From contig NZ_FNPI01000014.1 of assembly GCF_900107275.1 (NCBI RefSeq), positions 1 through 64,000 on the forward strand: DNA of 64,000 nt. Direction: 5' to 3'. The notes under the pieces were generated by a model that saw only the letters and a list, made by a program, of their open reading frames with translations, was not told where the DNA came from and ran no database searches. The stretch's first letter is position 1. Each line of letters opens with the position of its first letter. The position numbers were made by a program, and so were the translations under genes. Below, piece after piece: positions 18,969 to 28,649 of the stretch. Origin of the DNA: Evansella caseinilytica (GTDB lineage: Bacteria; Bacillota; Bacilli; Bacillales; Salisediminibacteriaceae).

Positions 18969-19114
18969 GTGTTTTTTCAAAAAGATCGTTTTTTATCTTT
19001 TTGAAAAAACACGATGCAATGAGTGAAGCCGATGCATTCTTTTCAGCCCGGATGTGAGCGGTTTTCTCGCAGTCGGGCGCATCGAGCGGAACCATTGCCT
19101 TTTGGAACACGATC
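18969..19114 (+). repeat. Repeat A copy A3
   Basis: Copy with left hairpin (TTCAAAAAGAT/ATCTTTTTGAA) and right end GGAACACGATC. A second, truncated copy of the long variant follows at about 19123-19225. Flanking 5-mers TTGTC and TTATA do not match well. It lies just upstream of the tkt promoter. Confidence 0.8.
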
Positions 19115-19254
19115 TTATAGGAGTTGTTCAAAAAGATCGTTTTTTATCTTTTTGAAAAAACACGATGCAATGATCCAGCCTTCACAGGGGAGTCGCGAGC
19201 TGTCTCAATGGATATTTACTCGAGGTGTCTCGCACTGAATCCGCCTGAAAGAGA

Positions 19255-19440
19255 AGTAATCCCGTCGAAAACACAGTTGATATTCCGTCCAAAAGGGAAA
19301 TAATCCGGTCTGATCCGATTATTATTCCGCCGAAAAATAGCTGTTTCCCGTCGTTTTGAACAGGAATTCCGTCAATATTGAGATTTTTCCCGTCACTTTA
19401 TTGCACCATTCCGTCTGTATTCACTGTTTTTCCGTCGACC
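19255..19440. repeat. Degenerate short CCGTC repeats
   Basis: The motif TTCCGTC or TTCCCGTC (with CCG variants) recurs about every 20-30 bp in either continuing T-rich or A-rich context, for example near 19260, 19291, 19347, 19368, 19389, 19409 and 19431. The same style of repeat is seen at 49375-49460. No gene is present from about 19.2 to 19.65 kb. Confidence 0.5.
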
Positions 19441-19571
19441 GGCTTTGGAAGCTACATCCAATAGATACATGGCCTGCTTCGGGCACGATTAGCTCTTATT
19501 CGATATCCTCCCCCATACATGATTTCAGAACTCGGCAATACTCACATAAAATCGGATCACAACAAATAGAC

Positions 19572-19599
19572 AAAACCGGGCAATAGCCGCCCGGTTTTT
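19572..19599 (-). terminator. Terminator after the arabinanase gene
   Basis: ACCGGGC and GCCCGGT flanked by AAAA and TTTTT make a bidirectional intrinsic terminator 55 bp past the arabinanase stop. Confidence 0.8.
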
Positions 19600-19653
19600 G
19601 TCGTATTTATTAAGAACATTCATTTATTTGCCGCCTTTGTCGTTCTCACCAAA

Positions 19654-22062
19654 TTACGGTTGCTGTGCCAGCTCGGTAATTTCTTCTGCTGAAAGGACGG
19701 TGTCCTGAAAAATCATTACTTCATCAATTTTTCCTTTAAACGGAGGATCCCAATAGTTTACTCCTAAAGCGAACAGGGCGTTGGTGGACGTAAACACATT
19801 CGGAAAACCTGTGCCCGAAAAGCGCTCCACACCATCAATGTAGATTTTTAATTGTCCGCTGTCCACAGTAAAAGCAACATGCGTCCACTTTCCCGTTTCG
19901 ACTTTTACTCCGGTACCGGCGTCATACCAGGCTCCGCTGTTCGACCAGAGCATCGTGTCATTGTTGACTCCGTCGTGTCCTCTCGGGACGAGGCTGATCC
20001 AATTCACATCTGTCCTAGCTCCGAAAAATGCCGTTGTAAACATGGTAAGCTCGTCGGGATGCAGCCACAGCGAGACCGTGTACGTGTTGCCGGAGATAAG
20101 TCCGTCGGGCAGCCGGACTCCTGAAGCACCGTCAAACACCGCTGCCTGCCCCGAAACCCCATCAGCATAAGAAATGGTACCACCTTCATTATTGATCCGG
20201 TCCCCGGTTATTGTACCGGCCCCGGCGTTTCCTGAACTGTCTTCGAGAGTTCCATCAAAGCTGTAATGAGCCGCCAGCCGCCCCTCGCTCTGTGCCGGGA
20301 CGGTCAGTGAAAAGCTTTTGGTTGCGGTGACACTCCCTTTTGTGATCGTTGCCGTAAGCGCTACTACCGCATCTTCTTCTCCCGCTGCCGGCCTCCTGAC
20401 AACTCCTTGATCGCTAATAATATCCGGCTGTGACGAAGACCAGGAAATTTCCGTATTTCTCGTTCCGGTCAACGGCAGTTCCAGATCAGCGATGACCATG
20501 CCGGAATCAGCAATGCTTAAATCTGCTTTTACCGCTTCCACGACCTCATTGTCCGTGAGGCTCTCCACCCTGCTGCCCCAAATGGCCTCTCCCTCATTGG
20601 ATAAGGCTGTAAATGTCATGACCACACTTTCTGAATCAGGGTCCCATTGACGTAAAAAGATTCCGTTATACACGGTGCCATCAATCGTAAACTCCGCCTG
20701 GTAATGGCTGGTTTTTTTCCATTTTCCGCTGACTGCACCGGTCATTTTATTATTCGTTTCCAATGTCACATATACCGATTCTTTTATTTCAGCAGAGATA
20801 TCTTTTCCGTGATTGATCAGCTTGTAATCTCCTGCGATGTCCTGCCGATTGATTTTTTCCAGCGTCTCTCCCGCATAGCGGTATGGCGCCACTACCGGCC
20901 AGCCTGCCTCATTCATGAACATCTGGTGGACACGGATTTGATGCATCTCGCCTGTTTCCGGAAAACGTGAATGGAAAAGTAAAAACATTTGTTTCGTCTC
21001 TTCATCATAATAAATGGAATTATGCCCTGGAGACACATATCCCGTACCGCTTCCCGTGCCCGGATCACCAATATACCTTTTAAACAGAAAATTACCCATT
21101 TGCTTTACGGCATACGGTTCGATGGAACGATCGTCAAACAGCGGCAGATCCGGATCCGACTTTACATCGCTCATTAAATTTCCTTCGGCGTCATAATAAG
21201 GTCCGTCGGGATGTTCCGAACGGGCAACACGCATGTTGTAACCTCCCGTTACATCAAGACCGCCAAATGTGACATATAAATAATAGTAATCTGTTTCAGG
21301 ACTGTATTGTATATACGGTCCTTCGATTCTACTGTGGTTTCCCCCCATCAGATGAGTACCGTATCCCTGGCCCGGGAGAGGAAAACCGGTCGCCTTATCC
21401 ATTTCCAGAATGAAAATCCCGCCGGAATAAGAGCCGTATACCATCCACAAATCCCCCTCTTTATCAAAAAAAGTATGGGGATCAATCGTATTCGGGTGTA
21501 CTCTGGCATCGTAAATCGTTCCATCTTCGCTCGGTTCACCCCACATGCCCGATTTCAGGAAAATACCTAAATCCTTATATGGTCCCTCAATATCGTCGGC
21601 GACAGCGACACCGAGGGCGGACCTTGGAGAATCTCCCTGACATGCATTGTAGTACATATAAAATTTGCCGTCTTCCAACTGCCTGACATCTGCAGCCCAA
21701 AGGGTGTCCGAGTTAGCCCATTCAAACGCCTCCGCCAGTTCCTCATAGACGTTTGGAATCAGCTTGTTGCCATTGTGCACATGCGTTGTCAGTTGTTCCC
21801 ACTGCATTAAATCCTGCGTTTTAGCAGATGCCAAATGGGAACCGAAAACATAAAACGTATCATCCACCTTGATAACGGACGGGTCATGGACAGATGCTTC
21901 ACTGAAAACAGGCGCTTCCCCTATTGATGCCGGCAGGGAAGCATGCTGTTCTTTTGTTTCCCCTTCCCCCTTTGATGCACTCCCGTTTTCTGCAAAATTA
22001 ATAACGGCTAATATAAATACGGCAAACGTAATCACAAGCGACAAATACAGCTTTTTTTTCAT
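19654..22062 (-). CDS. Secreted GH43 endo-1,5-alpha-L-arabinanase, multidomain
   Basis: Extracellular arabinan-degrading enzyme of 802 residues. The signal peptide covers about residues 1-29. The GH43 five-bladed propeller follows, with candidate catalytic Asp60 (VHDPSV), Asp194 (NTIDPHTF) and Glu247 (SRIEGPY). After about residue 420 comes a lipocalin-like accessory part, then a bacterial Ig-like segment near 520-600, then a LamG/concanavalin-like domain over the last 190 residues that may bind the polymer. The start at 22062 follows GGGAGGAG. Its promoter region carries a cre-like site and the AT-rich box shared with importer operons. No sortase motif is seen, so it is probably released or held by charge. 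Confidence 0.9.
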   Translation of the reverse strand: MKKKLYLSLVITFAVFILAVINFAENGSASKGEGETKEQHASLPASIGEAPVFSEASVHDPSVIKVDDTFYVFGSHLASAKTQDLMQWEQLTTHVHNGNKLIPNVYEELAEAFEWANSDTLWAADVRQLEDGKFYMYYNACQGDSPRSALGVAVADDIEGPYKDLGIFLKSGMWGEPSEDGTIYDARVHPNTIDPHTFFDKEGDLWMVYGSYSGGIFILEMDKATGFPLPGQGYGTHLMGGNHSRIEGPYIQYSPETDYYYLYVTFGGLDVTGGYNMRVARSEHPDGPYYDAEGNLMSDVKSDPDLPLFDDRSIEPYAVKQMGNFLFKRYIGDPGTGSGTGYVSPGHNSIYYDEETKQMFLLFHSRFPETGEMHQIRVHQMFMNEAGWPVVAPYRYAGETLEKINRQDIAGDYKLINHGKDISAEIKESVYVTLETNNKMTGAVSGKWKKTSHYQAEFTIDGTVYNGIFLRQWDPDSESVVMTFTALSNEGEAIWGSRVESLTDNEVVEAVKADLSIADSGMVIADLELPLTGTRNTEISWSSSQPDIISDQGVVRRPAAGEEDAVVALTATITKGSVTATKSFSLTVPAQSEGRLAAHYSFDGTLEDSSGNAGAGTITGDRINNEGGTISYADGVSGQAAVFDGASGVRLPDGLISGNTYTVSLWLHPDELTMFTTAFFGARTDVNWISLVPRGHDGVNNDTMLWSNSGAWYDAGTGVKVETGKWTHVAFTVDSGQLKIYIDGVERFSGTGFPNVFTSTNALFALGVNYWDPPFKGKIDEVMIFQDTVLSAEEITELAQQP

Positions 22063-22169
22063 CTCGCCATCTCCTCCCACCAATGATTTAAGCGTTGCTC
22101 CAAAATTCTTCGAAAAAACGCGGCAGTTTTTCCTTCCTCCCTTCCGCTGCTTCATTATTCCTTAAGACA

Positions 22170-22211
22170 ATTAAGCGCTTTCAAATAGTTGTTTATATTT
22201 TTGTTAATAAA
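22170..22211 (-). promoter_or_regulatory. Arabinanase control region: cre-like site and AT box
   Basis: ATTAAGCGCTTTCA (22170-22183) is cre-like (12 of 14) and overlaps a possible -35 TTGAAA. Next to it, TTTATATTTTTGTTAATAAA (22192-22211) matches the box at 33796-33815 at 17 of 20 positions. Confidence 0.55.
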
Positions 22212-22346
22212 TTAATTATAATAGAAATCTATAAATGCCACAATAAATAATAAGTCTCATTTAATCCACATCATTTAGTTAATGTTTCTATTATCTATTT
22301 TTCCAAAAATGTCTGGGCATTTTCGCAAACTTTGTTTTTTACACAC

Positions 22347-22388
22347 AAAGGCTGTTCCGAAAGATGCACCATCTTTCAGAACAGCCTT
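22347..22388 (-). terminator. Terminator after araA
   Basis: AAGGCTGTTCCGAAAGATG (22348-22366) pairs with 22370-22388 with one G-T wobble, loop of three. It lies 78 bp past the araA stop and separates araDBA from the arabinanase gene. Confidence 0.75.
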
Positions 22389-22465
22389 GATTCTCCTGTT
22401 GAACAAGAACATTAACGATCTTTTCTCTACATCGTCAGACCAATACTAGTATAGCGTTGATGTCG

Positions 22466-23953
22466 TTAAAAGCGGCGTGCAATGTCATTCCATCTTAATT
22501 CGTTTTGGAAGTTGATGATCTTTGTTGCTTCGTTAATAAAGACGCATTCAATATCCGTCATGACTGCCCAGTCATATAGTTGCTCTGGTGTGACTGTCAA
22601 CGAGAAAACGGTATGGTGCGCGCCGCCGGCATGAATCCACGCTTCGGCTGCTTCACTTAAAGACGGCAGCGGCTTCCACAACACTTTGGCCACCGGTAGC
22701 TTCGGCATTTCTTTCATCGGCTTCACTGCCTTCACTTCGTTTACTACCAGTCGGAAACGGTTTCCTAAGTCAATGATGGACGCGTTGATCGCCGGACCCT
22801 CCCCGCCGTCAAACACCATCCGCGCCGGATCGGCTTTTCCGCCTATTCCTAACGGATGCACTTGGATTTTCGGCCGCGTTGCCGCGATCGTGGGACAAAC
22901 TTCGAGCATGTGCGAACCTAAAACGAGCTCGTTTCCCGGCTCAAGGTGGTACGTATAATCTTCCATGAAAGAAGTTCCTTTTCCGTCGGCAATGATTTTC
23001 ATCATGCGAAGCAGGGCGGCTGTTTTCCAGTCTCCTTCCCCGCCGAAGCCGTAACCTTGTTCCATCAGGCGCTGGACAGCTAGCCCCGGCAGCTGCTTCA
23101 TGCCATGAAGATCTTCAAAATTTGTTGTAAAGGCGCTGAACCCGCCTTCCTCAAGAAAGGCTCGCAGTCCAAGTTCGATTCGAGCCTGTTCGAGAATGGA
23201 TGCCCGGTATGCCTCGGAAGTTTCCGACGCTGAATCGATATCATACAGCTGATGATACGCTTCATACAGCGATTTCACATCCGCTTCCGAAACAGCTCTC
23301 ATTCTCTCCACCAGATCTCCGATGCCATAAGCGGTCGTCGACCAGCCAAACTGGATTTGCGCTTCTACTTTATCGCCTTCCGTTACAGCGACTTCGCGCA
23401 TGTTATCCCCGAATCGGGCAACTTTAAGATTTTTCCCTTCGGTATAAGCAACAGCTGTTCTCATCCATTCTGCCAGCCGATGCCGAACCGTTTCATCCTG
23501 CCAGTGACCGACGACGACCTTTCTGGCAATTTTCATGCGCGCGCCAATAAAACCGTATTCCCGGTCGCCGTGGGCGGACTGATTTAAGTTCATAAAATCC
23601 ATGTCGATTTGCTCCCAAGGAATATCCCGGTTGTATTGTGTGTGAAGGTGCAGAAGCGGCTTTCGCAGCTCGGAAAGTCCCGCGATCCACATTTTTGCCG
23701 GTGAAAATGTGTGCATCCACGTCATCAATCCTGCACAATCCTCATCGGCGTTCGCTTCAATACATAATCTCCTAATGGAATCAGGAGTCGTCAGCACCGG
23801 CTTTAGTACAATTTCATAGGCAAGGCCGCCATCCTCATTCAGCCCGGCGACGATGCGGCACGAGTGCTCCTGAACCTGCTCGATCGCTTCCGGTCCGTAT
23901 AAATGCTGACTTCCGGTTACAAACCAAAAATGATATTTTTTTACTTTTAACAT
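22466..23953 (-). CDS. araA: L-arabinose isomerase
   Basis: Converts L-arabinose to L-ribulose in the cytoplasm; manganese-dependent. Metal-binding Glu and His positions of the family are visible in GGEGDWKTA (near 305), SFMEDYTYHL (near 330), LGSHMLEV (near 347) and GGAHHTVFSL (near 450). The length of 495 residues is normal. The ATG at 23953 lies 8 bp after GAGGAGGAA; the ATG two codons earlier is too close to the ribosome site. Third gene of araD-araB-araA, a different order from B. subtilis araABD, and followed by a terminator. Confidence 0.97.
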   Translation of the reverse strand: MLKVKKYHFWFVTGSQHLYGPEAIEQVQEHSCRIVAGLNEDGGLAYEIVLKPVLTTPDSIRRLCIEANADEDCAGLMTWMHTFSPAKMWIAGLSELRKPLLHLHTQYNRDIPWEQIDMDFMNLNQSAHGDREYGFIGARMKIARKVVVGHWQDETVRHRLAEWMRTAVAYTEGKNLKVARFGDNMREVAVTEGDKVEAQIQFGWSTTAYGIGDLVERMRAVSEADVKSLYEAYHQLYDIDSASETSEAYRASILEQARIELGLRAFLEEGGFSAFTTNFEDLHGMKQLPGLAVQRLMEQGYGFGGEGDWKTAALLRMMKIIADGKGTSFMEDYTYHLEPGNELVLGSHMLEVCPTIAATRPKIQVHPLGIGGKADPARMVFDGGEGPAINASIIDLGNRFRLVVNEVKAVKPMKEMPKLPVAKVLWKPLPSLSEAAEAWIHAGGAHHTVFSLTVTPEQLYDWAVMTDIECVFINEATKIINFQNELRWNDIARRF

Positions 23954-24139
23954 TGTCATTTCCTCCTCTTTTGCATAAAAATTTAAATAGGTAAAGCCCC
24001 CACCTCTAATCGATTCACGGGTGTTTTTTCCATCATGTGGAGTGGGGCTTCAGCTGATTCCTCAAAGTTTCCGCTTGCTGGAGCAGGTTGATTATTGCTG
24101 TTACGAAGGTGTAACATCTCTTTGCGGACAACCGTCCCT

Positions 24140-25813
24140 TCACATATCAGCCGTTTGTTTCAACGCTTTCAAGCGTTTCATGACATCATTTTCTCCGCGG
24201 CCAAAATAATCATGAAGTCGCGAATATTCCTGATATAGCTTTTCGTAAACGGCGACGTTTTCAGGAATCGGTTGAAACGTTTCGTCTTTCACGCGCCCCA
24301 TCTGCCGCGCGGCTTCCGTAATATCATCGTAGCCGCCGTTTTCCTTTCCGGCAGCTACTGCGCCGAACATCGCCGCTCCCAGCGCCGGCGTCTGTTTCGA
24401 TGCAGCCACTTTGATCACCCGGTTTGTCACATCGGCATAAATCTGCATTAACAGCCGGTTTTTCTGCGGCAATCCTCCGCAAGCATACAATTCATCCACA
24501 CTTACCCCGTTTTCATGGAAAGCGTCGACAATTTTTCGCGTACCGAAAGCGGTGGCTTCTAAAAGCGCCCGATAGATTTCTTCCGGTTTCGTCAACAGCG
24601 TGCAGCCGATCAGCAAGCCGGACAATTCGGTATCCACCAGCACCGAGCGGTTTCCGTTCCACCAGTCCAATGCAAGAAGGCCTGTTTCTCCCGGCTTATA
24701 AGCGGAAGCTTTTTGCTCCAGCAACGCATGAACATTCATCCCTTTGCTTTCCGCCTCCTCCTTCACATAAGCAGGAACAGCATGATCGACATACCAGGCA
24801 AAAATATCCCCGACGGCTGACTGCCCTGCTTCATAGCCGAGAAACCCGGGAATAATCCCGTCCTCAACGACACCGCACATTCCTTCCACTTGCTTTTCCT
24901 TTGTTCCCAGAAGCATATGACAAATCGATGTCCCCATCGCCATCACCAGCTTACCTGGCGTTACCACGCCAACAGCCGGTACGGCAGCATGGGCATCCAC
25001 GTTGCCGACAGCAACGGCCGTCCCCGGCTTCAGTCCCATTGCCCGCGCCATCTCTTCCGTTAATTCGCCGGCTTTTGTTCCGAGCGAATAAATGTCTCCG
25101 CGCAGCTTTGTTTCCGTTAAGTTTTCCAGCTTCGGGTGAAGCGCTTTAAAAAATGCTTGAGACGGATAGCCGTCCTGCTTGTGCCAAATGGCCTTGTACC
25201 CGGCAGTGCAGCTGTTTTTCATGATTTTTCCCGTCATTTTTGAAATGACCCAATCCGTCGCTTCCAGAAATTGATCTGTTAACTCGTATATTTCGCTGTC
25301 TTCGTTGAGGATCTGCCAAATTTTCGCTATCATCCATTCCGAAGAAATTTTACCGCCATACCTTGGTAAAAAAGCTTCCCCCCGATGTTCCGCGATCTTA
25401 TTTAACAAATTTGCTTCATCCTGGGCGGCATGGTGCTTCCAAAGCTTGACCCAACTGTGCGGGCGCGCTTTCAGCTCCGGCTGAAAACACAGAGGCTCGC
25501 CTTGCTTATCGACCGGCAGCATGGTGCACGCGGTAAAGTCGATTCCTACACCAATGACATCCTCCGGATCGATTCCCGCCTCCTTCATTACCGCAGGCAC
25601 GGAAACAGTAAGCACTTCCATATAGTCCTGAGGATGCTGCAGCGCCCATTCGTGCTCCAGCTTCACCCCGGATTCCGGAAGCACTTCGTCGATAACGCCG
25701 TGGCGGTAGTCCGTTACATGATCCGCCACCTCTTCTCCGTTGGATAAATCAATCAGGACGGCACGACCGGACAACGTTCCGTAATCAATACCCAATGAAT
25801 ATTTTTTCGCCAT
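24140..25813 (-). CDS. araB: L-ribulokinase
   Basis: FGGY-family kinase of 557 residues that phosphorylates L-ribulose to L-ribulose-5-phosphate. Visible features are the N-terminal phosphate loop [10 protein letters not shown], the substrate segment [11 protein letters not shown], and the ATP-site segments [10 protein letters not shown] and ACGGLPQKN. The start at 25813 (MAKKYSLG) follows GGAGATGAG. It lies between araD and araA, with intergenic gaps of 173 and 186 bp and no obvious terminators, so one transcript is likely. Confidence 0.97.
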   Translation of the reverse strand: MAKKYSLGIDYGTLSGRAVLIDLSNGEEVADHVTDYRHGVIDEVLPESGVKLEHEWALQHPQDYMEVLTVSVPAVMKEAGIDPEDVIGVGIDFTACTMLPVDKQGEPLCFQPELKARPHSWVKLWKHHAAQDEANLLNKIAEHRGEAFLPRYGGKISSEWMIAKIWQILNEDSEIYELTDQFLEATDWVISKMTGKIMKNSCTAGYKAIWHKQDGYPSQAFFKALHPKLENLTETKLRGDIYSLGTKAGELTEEMARAMGLKPGTAVAVGNVDAHAAVPAVGVVTPGKLVMAMGTSICHMLLGTKEKQVEGMCGVVEDGIIPGFLGYEAGQSAVGDIFAWYVDHAVPAYVKEEAESKGMNVHALLEQKASAYKPGETGLLALDWWNGNRSVLVDTELSGLLIGCTLLTKPEEIYRALLEATAFGTRKIVDAFHENGVSVDELYACGGLPQKNRLLMQIYADVTNRVIKVAASKQTPALGAAMFGAVAAGKENGGYDDITEAARQMGRVKDETFQPIPENVAVYEKLYQEYSRLHDYFGRGENDVMKRLKALKQTADM

Positions 25814-25986
25814 TCTTCTCATCTCCTTCTTTACGAGTATCGTTATTTCAAGCAGCCTCCGTAAAAGCGCATTCAAAAATCAAAATTCCCGTTCCGATCT
25901 CCGCTTCAGAATCTGGCTAACCACTTTACTAATTGCACCGCGTTGTTCCAGAAAACAACAAACAGCCTTTTAAACAATCTCTGAAA

Positions 25987-26682
25987 CTATTTTTGCCCGT
26001 AATAGGCGTTTTTTCCATGCTTTCGCAAAAAGTGGCGGTCTAGCAGTTCCTTGCTCATCTGCTTCGTGTCAGCGGAAATTGTAAACGTTTTCCACGCCAT
26101 CCTTGCCACTTCTTCCAAAACGACGGCGTTATGTACGGCATTTTGCGGGTCGGTTCCCCAGACAAACGGGGCGTGCGATTTGACGAGAACGCCCGGGATT
26201 TCCAGCGGCTGGAGCTCCAGGCTTCTGAACGTTTCAACGATGACCTTGCCCGTTTCCAATTCATACTGCCCTTCAATTTCCGCAGTCGTCATCTCTCTTG
26301 TGCAAGGGATGTCACCGTAAAAATAATCGGCATGGGTAGTACCGAGGGCAGGAATCGCTTTTCCTGCTTGCGCCCAGCTTGTCGCACATGTTGAATGGGT
26401 ATGAACGATGCCGCCGATGTCCGGAAAAGCCTTATATAAAGCAAGGTGTGTCGGCGTGTCTGATGACGGTTTTAACTCCCCTTCCACGACCTTTCCTTCC
26501 AGATCGACAACAACCATGTCCCGGCTTCTCATCTCAAAATATTCAACACCGCTCGGTTTAATAACCACGAGACCTCTCTCACGGTCAATGCCGCTGACGT
26601 TGCCCCAAGTAAAGGTAACAAGCCCGTGTTTAGGCAAGGCGAGGTTTGCTTTGAATACGGTTTCCTTTAGTTGCTCCAACAT
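25987..26682 (-). CDS. araD: L-ribulose-5-phosphate 4-epimerase
   Basis: Class II aldolase-fold zinc enzyme of 231 residues that makes D-xylulose-5-phosphate. The zinc ligands His94 and His96 (VHTHST) and His170 (VKSHAPFVW) are present, as is the N-terminal GNVSGID motif. The start at 26682 follows GGAGATGGC; the frame is open 39 codons upstream without family similarity. First gene of the araDBA unit. A repeat A copy (26788-26932) sits in the leader between the AraR box at 27058 and the start codon. Confidence 0.96.
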   Translation of the reverse strand: MLEQLKETVFKANLALPKHGLVTFTWGNVSGIDRERGLVVIKPSGVEYFEMRSRDMVVVDLEGKVVEGELKPSSDTPTHLALYKAFPDIGGIVHTHSTCATSWAQAGKAIPALGTTHADYFYGDIPCTREMTTAEIEGQYELETGKVIVETFRSLELQPLEIPGVLVKSHAPFVWGTDPQNAVHNAVVLEEVARMAWKTFTISADTKQMSKELLDRHFLRKHGKNAYYGQK

Positions 26683-26787
26683 TTTGCCATCTCCATTCCA
26701 AAGAATTTTTGGAGATTGCTTCAAAAAGGATGCCTGCCGCCTTCTGAATCGACCGGACCGAAAATTGGCTGCTACAGCTTTCTTGTA

Positions 26788-26932
26788 GAGCCTGTTCAAA
26801 AAGGCAATGGTTCCGCTCGATGCAACCGGCTACGAGAAAACCACTCACAGCCGGTTTGAAAAGAATGCAGCGGCTCCATTCATTGCATCGTGTTGTTCAA
26901 AAAGATGAAAAGCGATCTTTTTGAACAAACAC
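26788..26932 (-). repeat. Repeat A copy A4
   Basis: Reverse-oriented full copy: GAGCCTGTTCAAAAAGG at the left and CTTTTTGAACAAACAC at the right. Flanking 5-mers TTGTA and TTTTA match at 4 of 5. It is inserted in the araD leader. Confidence 0.85.
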
Positions 26933-27057
26933 TTTTATTATGCATTCTTGAACAATCATTCTTTCTGGCCTGCCTGCGGTGAGAGCTCCCGTCACCGATG
27001 ATGTCAAAAGGGGCTCGTTTTCCTTTTTGAATGCTCTCTTCCTTTTCAATGTACCAC

Positions 27058-27072
27058 TTGTACGTACATTTT
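27058..27072 (-). promoter_or_regulatory. AraR box at the araD promoter
   Basis: TTGTACGTACAT followed by TTT, a near-consensus AraR site. On the minus strand it lies in the spacer of a weak promoter (TGGAAA, 17 bp, TACATT). The rest of 26940-27290 holds no recognisable gene. Confidence 0.75.
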
Positions 27073-27283
27073 TCCACCATTTTTTTACCGGCTTTCATAT
27101 TTTTTTCCGCCTGCTAGGATGCTTTCTGTACAGATGTCGAAAAATCGTTGTTTGCTGACGTCCGTAGAGAGTCAGGCGAGCTTCGTGTTTGCGGCAAGCT
27201 CTCCTTAGTTGCCCGGAGAAGATTTGCAGGAATGTCCGTGCTTATCTAAAAAAAGAAGCGTCTTTAATCAGGAGCGGAAGTAA

Positions 27284-27310
27284 TAAGTCATTTATGTACG
27301 TATAACTTAT
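27284..27310. promoter_or_regulatory. Orphan AraR-type box
   Basis: ATGTACGTATAA (27294-27305) inside a wider dyad ATAAGT...ACTTAT. The centre is 236 bp from the araD box. It faces a plus-strand ribosome-like site (CAGGAGTGG) and ATG at 27334, but the frame there runs into repeat A. It may be a looping partner for araD or a remnant of a lost arabinose gene. Confidence 0.55.
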
Positions 27311-27385
27311 AAACAACCAGGAGTGGAAAAAGCGATGTTGACCGAAGGGGCTGTATCAAAAGCCAAAACTATAAAAAAAATATCA

Positions 27386-27557
27386 GGGCAATGGCTCCGT
27401 GCTTGTCTCTTCCTCTGCAAGCACAGCTTCGATGACTATCCGTCGAGACAACTCGATGGGAAAGGCATCGTAGCTTTGCTCGTCGCTGCGCGCTCGATAG
27501 GAAAAAACCACTCCTATCGGGCTTTTGAAAAGATGCAGCGGCTTCGCTCATTGCTTC
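27386..27557 (-). repeat. Repeat A copy A5 (long variant)
   Basis: Reverse copy beginning GGGCAATGGCTCCG and including the extra segment with CTCTTCCTCTGCAAGC seen in A6, A7 and A9. Where other copies end in the GTTCAAAAAG hairpin, this one runs into the GGTGTCTCATAAGGG hairpin at 27558-27601. Confidence 0.7.
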
Positions 27558-27601
27558 GGGGGTGTCTCATAAGGGAAAAAACACCCTTTTGAGACACCCC
27601 C
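27558..27601. terminator. Recurrent GTCTCAAAAGGG-type hairpin D1
   Basis: GGGGTGTCTCATAAGGG and its complement arm, with the A/T run in the loop rather than after the stem. Positioned 80 bp past the minus-strand hypothetical gene. The same hairpin recurs at 30936, 53993 and 59888. Confidence 0.6.
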
Positions 27602-27680
27602 TCGTCAGTTTAAGCAATATTTTAGTTGTATTGAAATAGCTCATCGGAGAAAAGTACACTTTCTCCCATGCTGTACGCAC

Positions 27681-28082
27681 TTAATTCGGGATGACAAAAT
27701 AGCGTTTTTTAGGAGTCATCACAATGCTGTCTTCCTGCTCACCGTCTGCATCTTCCCAATTTATCGTTACCATATAGTTTCCTTCTTTATCATCAAATAC
27801 TTCCGTAGTCGTGAGGTAGTTAAACGGCTTCCGGCTATCAATCACTTCCTTCCCTGTCCAATCATGGATGATCACGCCATCATTCGTAAGGCGCGCCCGA
27901 ACAATCGTGACATCATCATCCCCATTCCAATAAATCCTGCCGTTCCAAAAACCCTTCGGAGAATTGAATTCACTTATAAAATCTGATTTCCATTGACTGT
28001 CGGCTGATGCCCCTACCCATTTGGGGGGCTGATTGACGGAGTAACCGACCCAGATAAGGAGAACAACGACAACCGTCAGCAT
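27681..28082 (-). CDS. Hypothetical membrane-anchored protein, paralogue 1
   Basis: Not recognised. One N-terminal membrane segment followed by a beta-rich outer domain of about 110 residues. It is a clear paralogue of the next gene upstream, sharing VGYSVNQPPKW and a WEDxxGxxED-type segment near the end. The in-frame ATG at 28082 has only a weak site. A better site (GGAGAGGGAA) precedes an ATG at 28108 that is out of frame because of a run of seven A; eight A would join it to this frame and restore an N-terminus like its paralogue. Either a frameshift, a sequencing error or slippage. Confidence 0.6.
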   Translation of the reverse strand: MLTVVVVLLIWVGYSVNQPPKWVGASADSQWKSDFISEFNSPKGFWNGRIYWNGDDDVTIVRARLTNDGVIIHDWTGKEVIDSRKPFNYLTTTEVFDDKEGNYMVTINWEDADGEQEDSIVMTPKKRYFVIPN

Positions 28083-28165
28083 GGGGTAACCTATTTTTTT
28101 GCTCTCATTTCCCTCTCCTAATCTCAAAATCTATCTGTTTTTACAGGTAACAACTGTTAAATGAT

Positions 28166-28621
28166 TTATCTTAAAAAAACCGGGATAAAAAAATAGTGGT
28201 TTTTCGGTGTCAAATCAATCTTGTCTTCATAAGCTCCAGCGTCATCCTCCCAGCGGATCGTCAGCTGCAAACGATCGTTTTTATCCGAAAACATCGCTTC
28301 AAAGGTGTGAAAAAAGAGTTGAGAATTATGTTTCTTTGATAAAATCGCTTCTCCATAGTATTCTGCCTTATGAAAGAGCTCGCCGTTTTTTGTAAACTCC
28401 ACTTCTATAAGAGAAACCTCTCCCTCTCCTTGCCAATAGACATTTCCGAGCCAATCATCTCGAGGGTCACCCTTTGTGGTATAATCATACTCGGCTCGCC
28501 ATTGACCGTCCTCCGTTGCCCCTGTCCATTTAGGAGGCTGATTGACGGAGTAACCGACCCAGACAAGGAGAACAACGACAACCGCCAGTATCGTAAATAA
28601 AAATTTCTTCTTTTGAAGCAT
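28166..28621 (-). CDS. Hypothetical membrane-anchored protein, paralogue 2
   Basis: Not recognised by family. It has 151 residues: a positively charged start (MLQKKKF), one hydrophobic segment to about residue 27, then an outer domain with the shared motif VGYSVNQPPKW and the segment RWEDDAGAYED near the end. The start follows GGAGGAAAGGGG. It sits 28 bp after the amidase-domain gene and 83 bp before its paralogue, so the three look like one unit of cell-envelope proteins unrelated to sugar use. Confidence 0.7.
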   Translation of the reverse strand: MLQKKKFLFTILAVVVVLLVWVGYSVNQPPKWTGATEDGQWRAEYDYTTKGDPRDDWLGNVYWQGEGEVSLIEVEFTKNGELFHKAEYYGEAILSKKHNSQLFFHTFEAMFSDKNDRLQLTIRWEDDAGAYEDKIDLTPKNHYFFIPVFLR

Positions 28622-28649
28622 AGTGCCCCTTTCCTCCTCAATGTTATCG

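Noticed and set aside
19255-19440. CRISPR-like array
   Set aside because: Repeated motif is only 5-8 bases, spacing irregular, no cas genes.
27334-27592. Plus-strand frame with a ribosome-like site at 27.33 kb
   Set aside because: After about 17 codons it is only translated repeat A5 and a hairpin. Kept as a possible gene remnant under findings, not as a gene.
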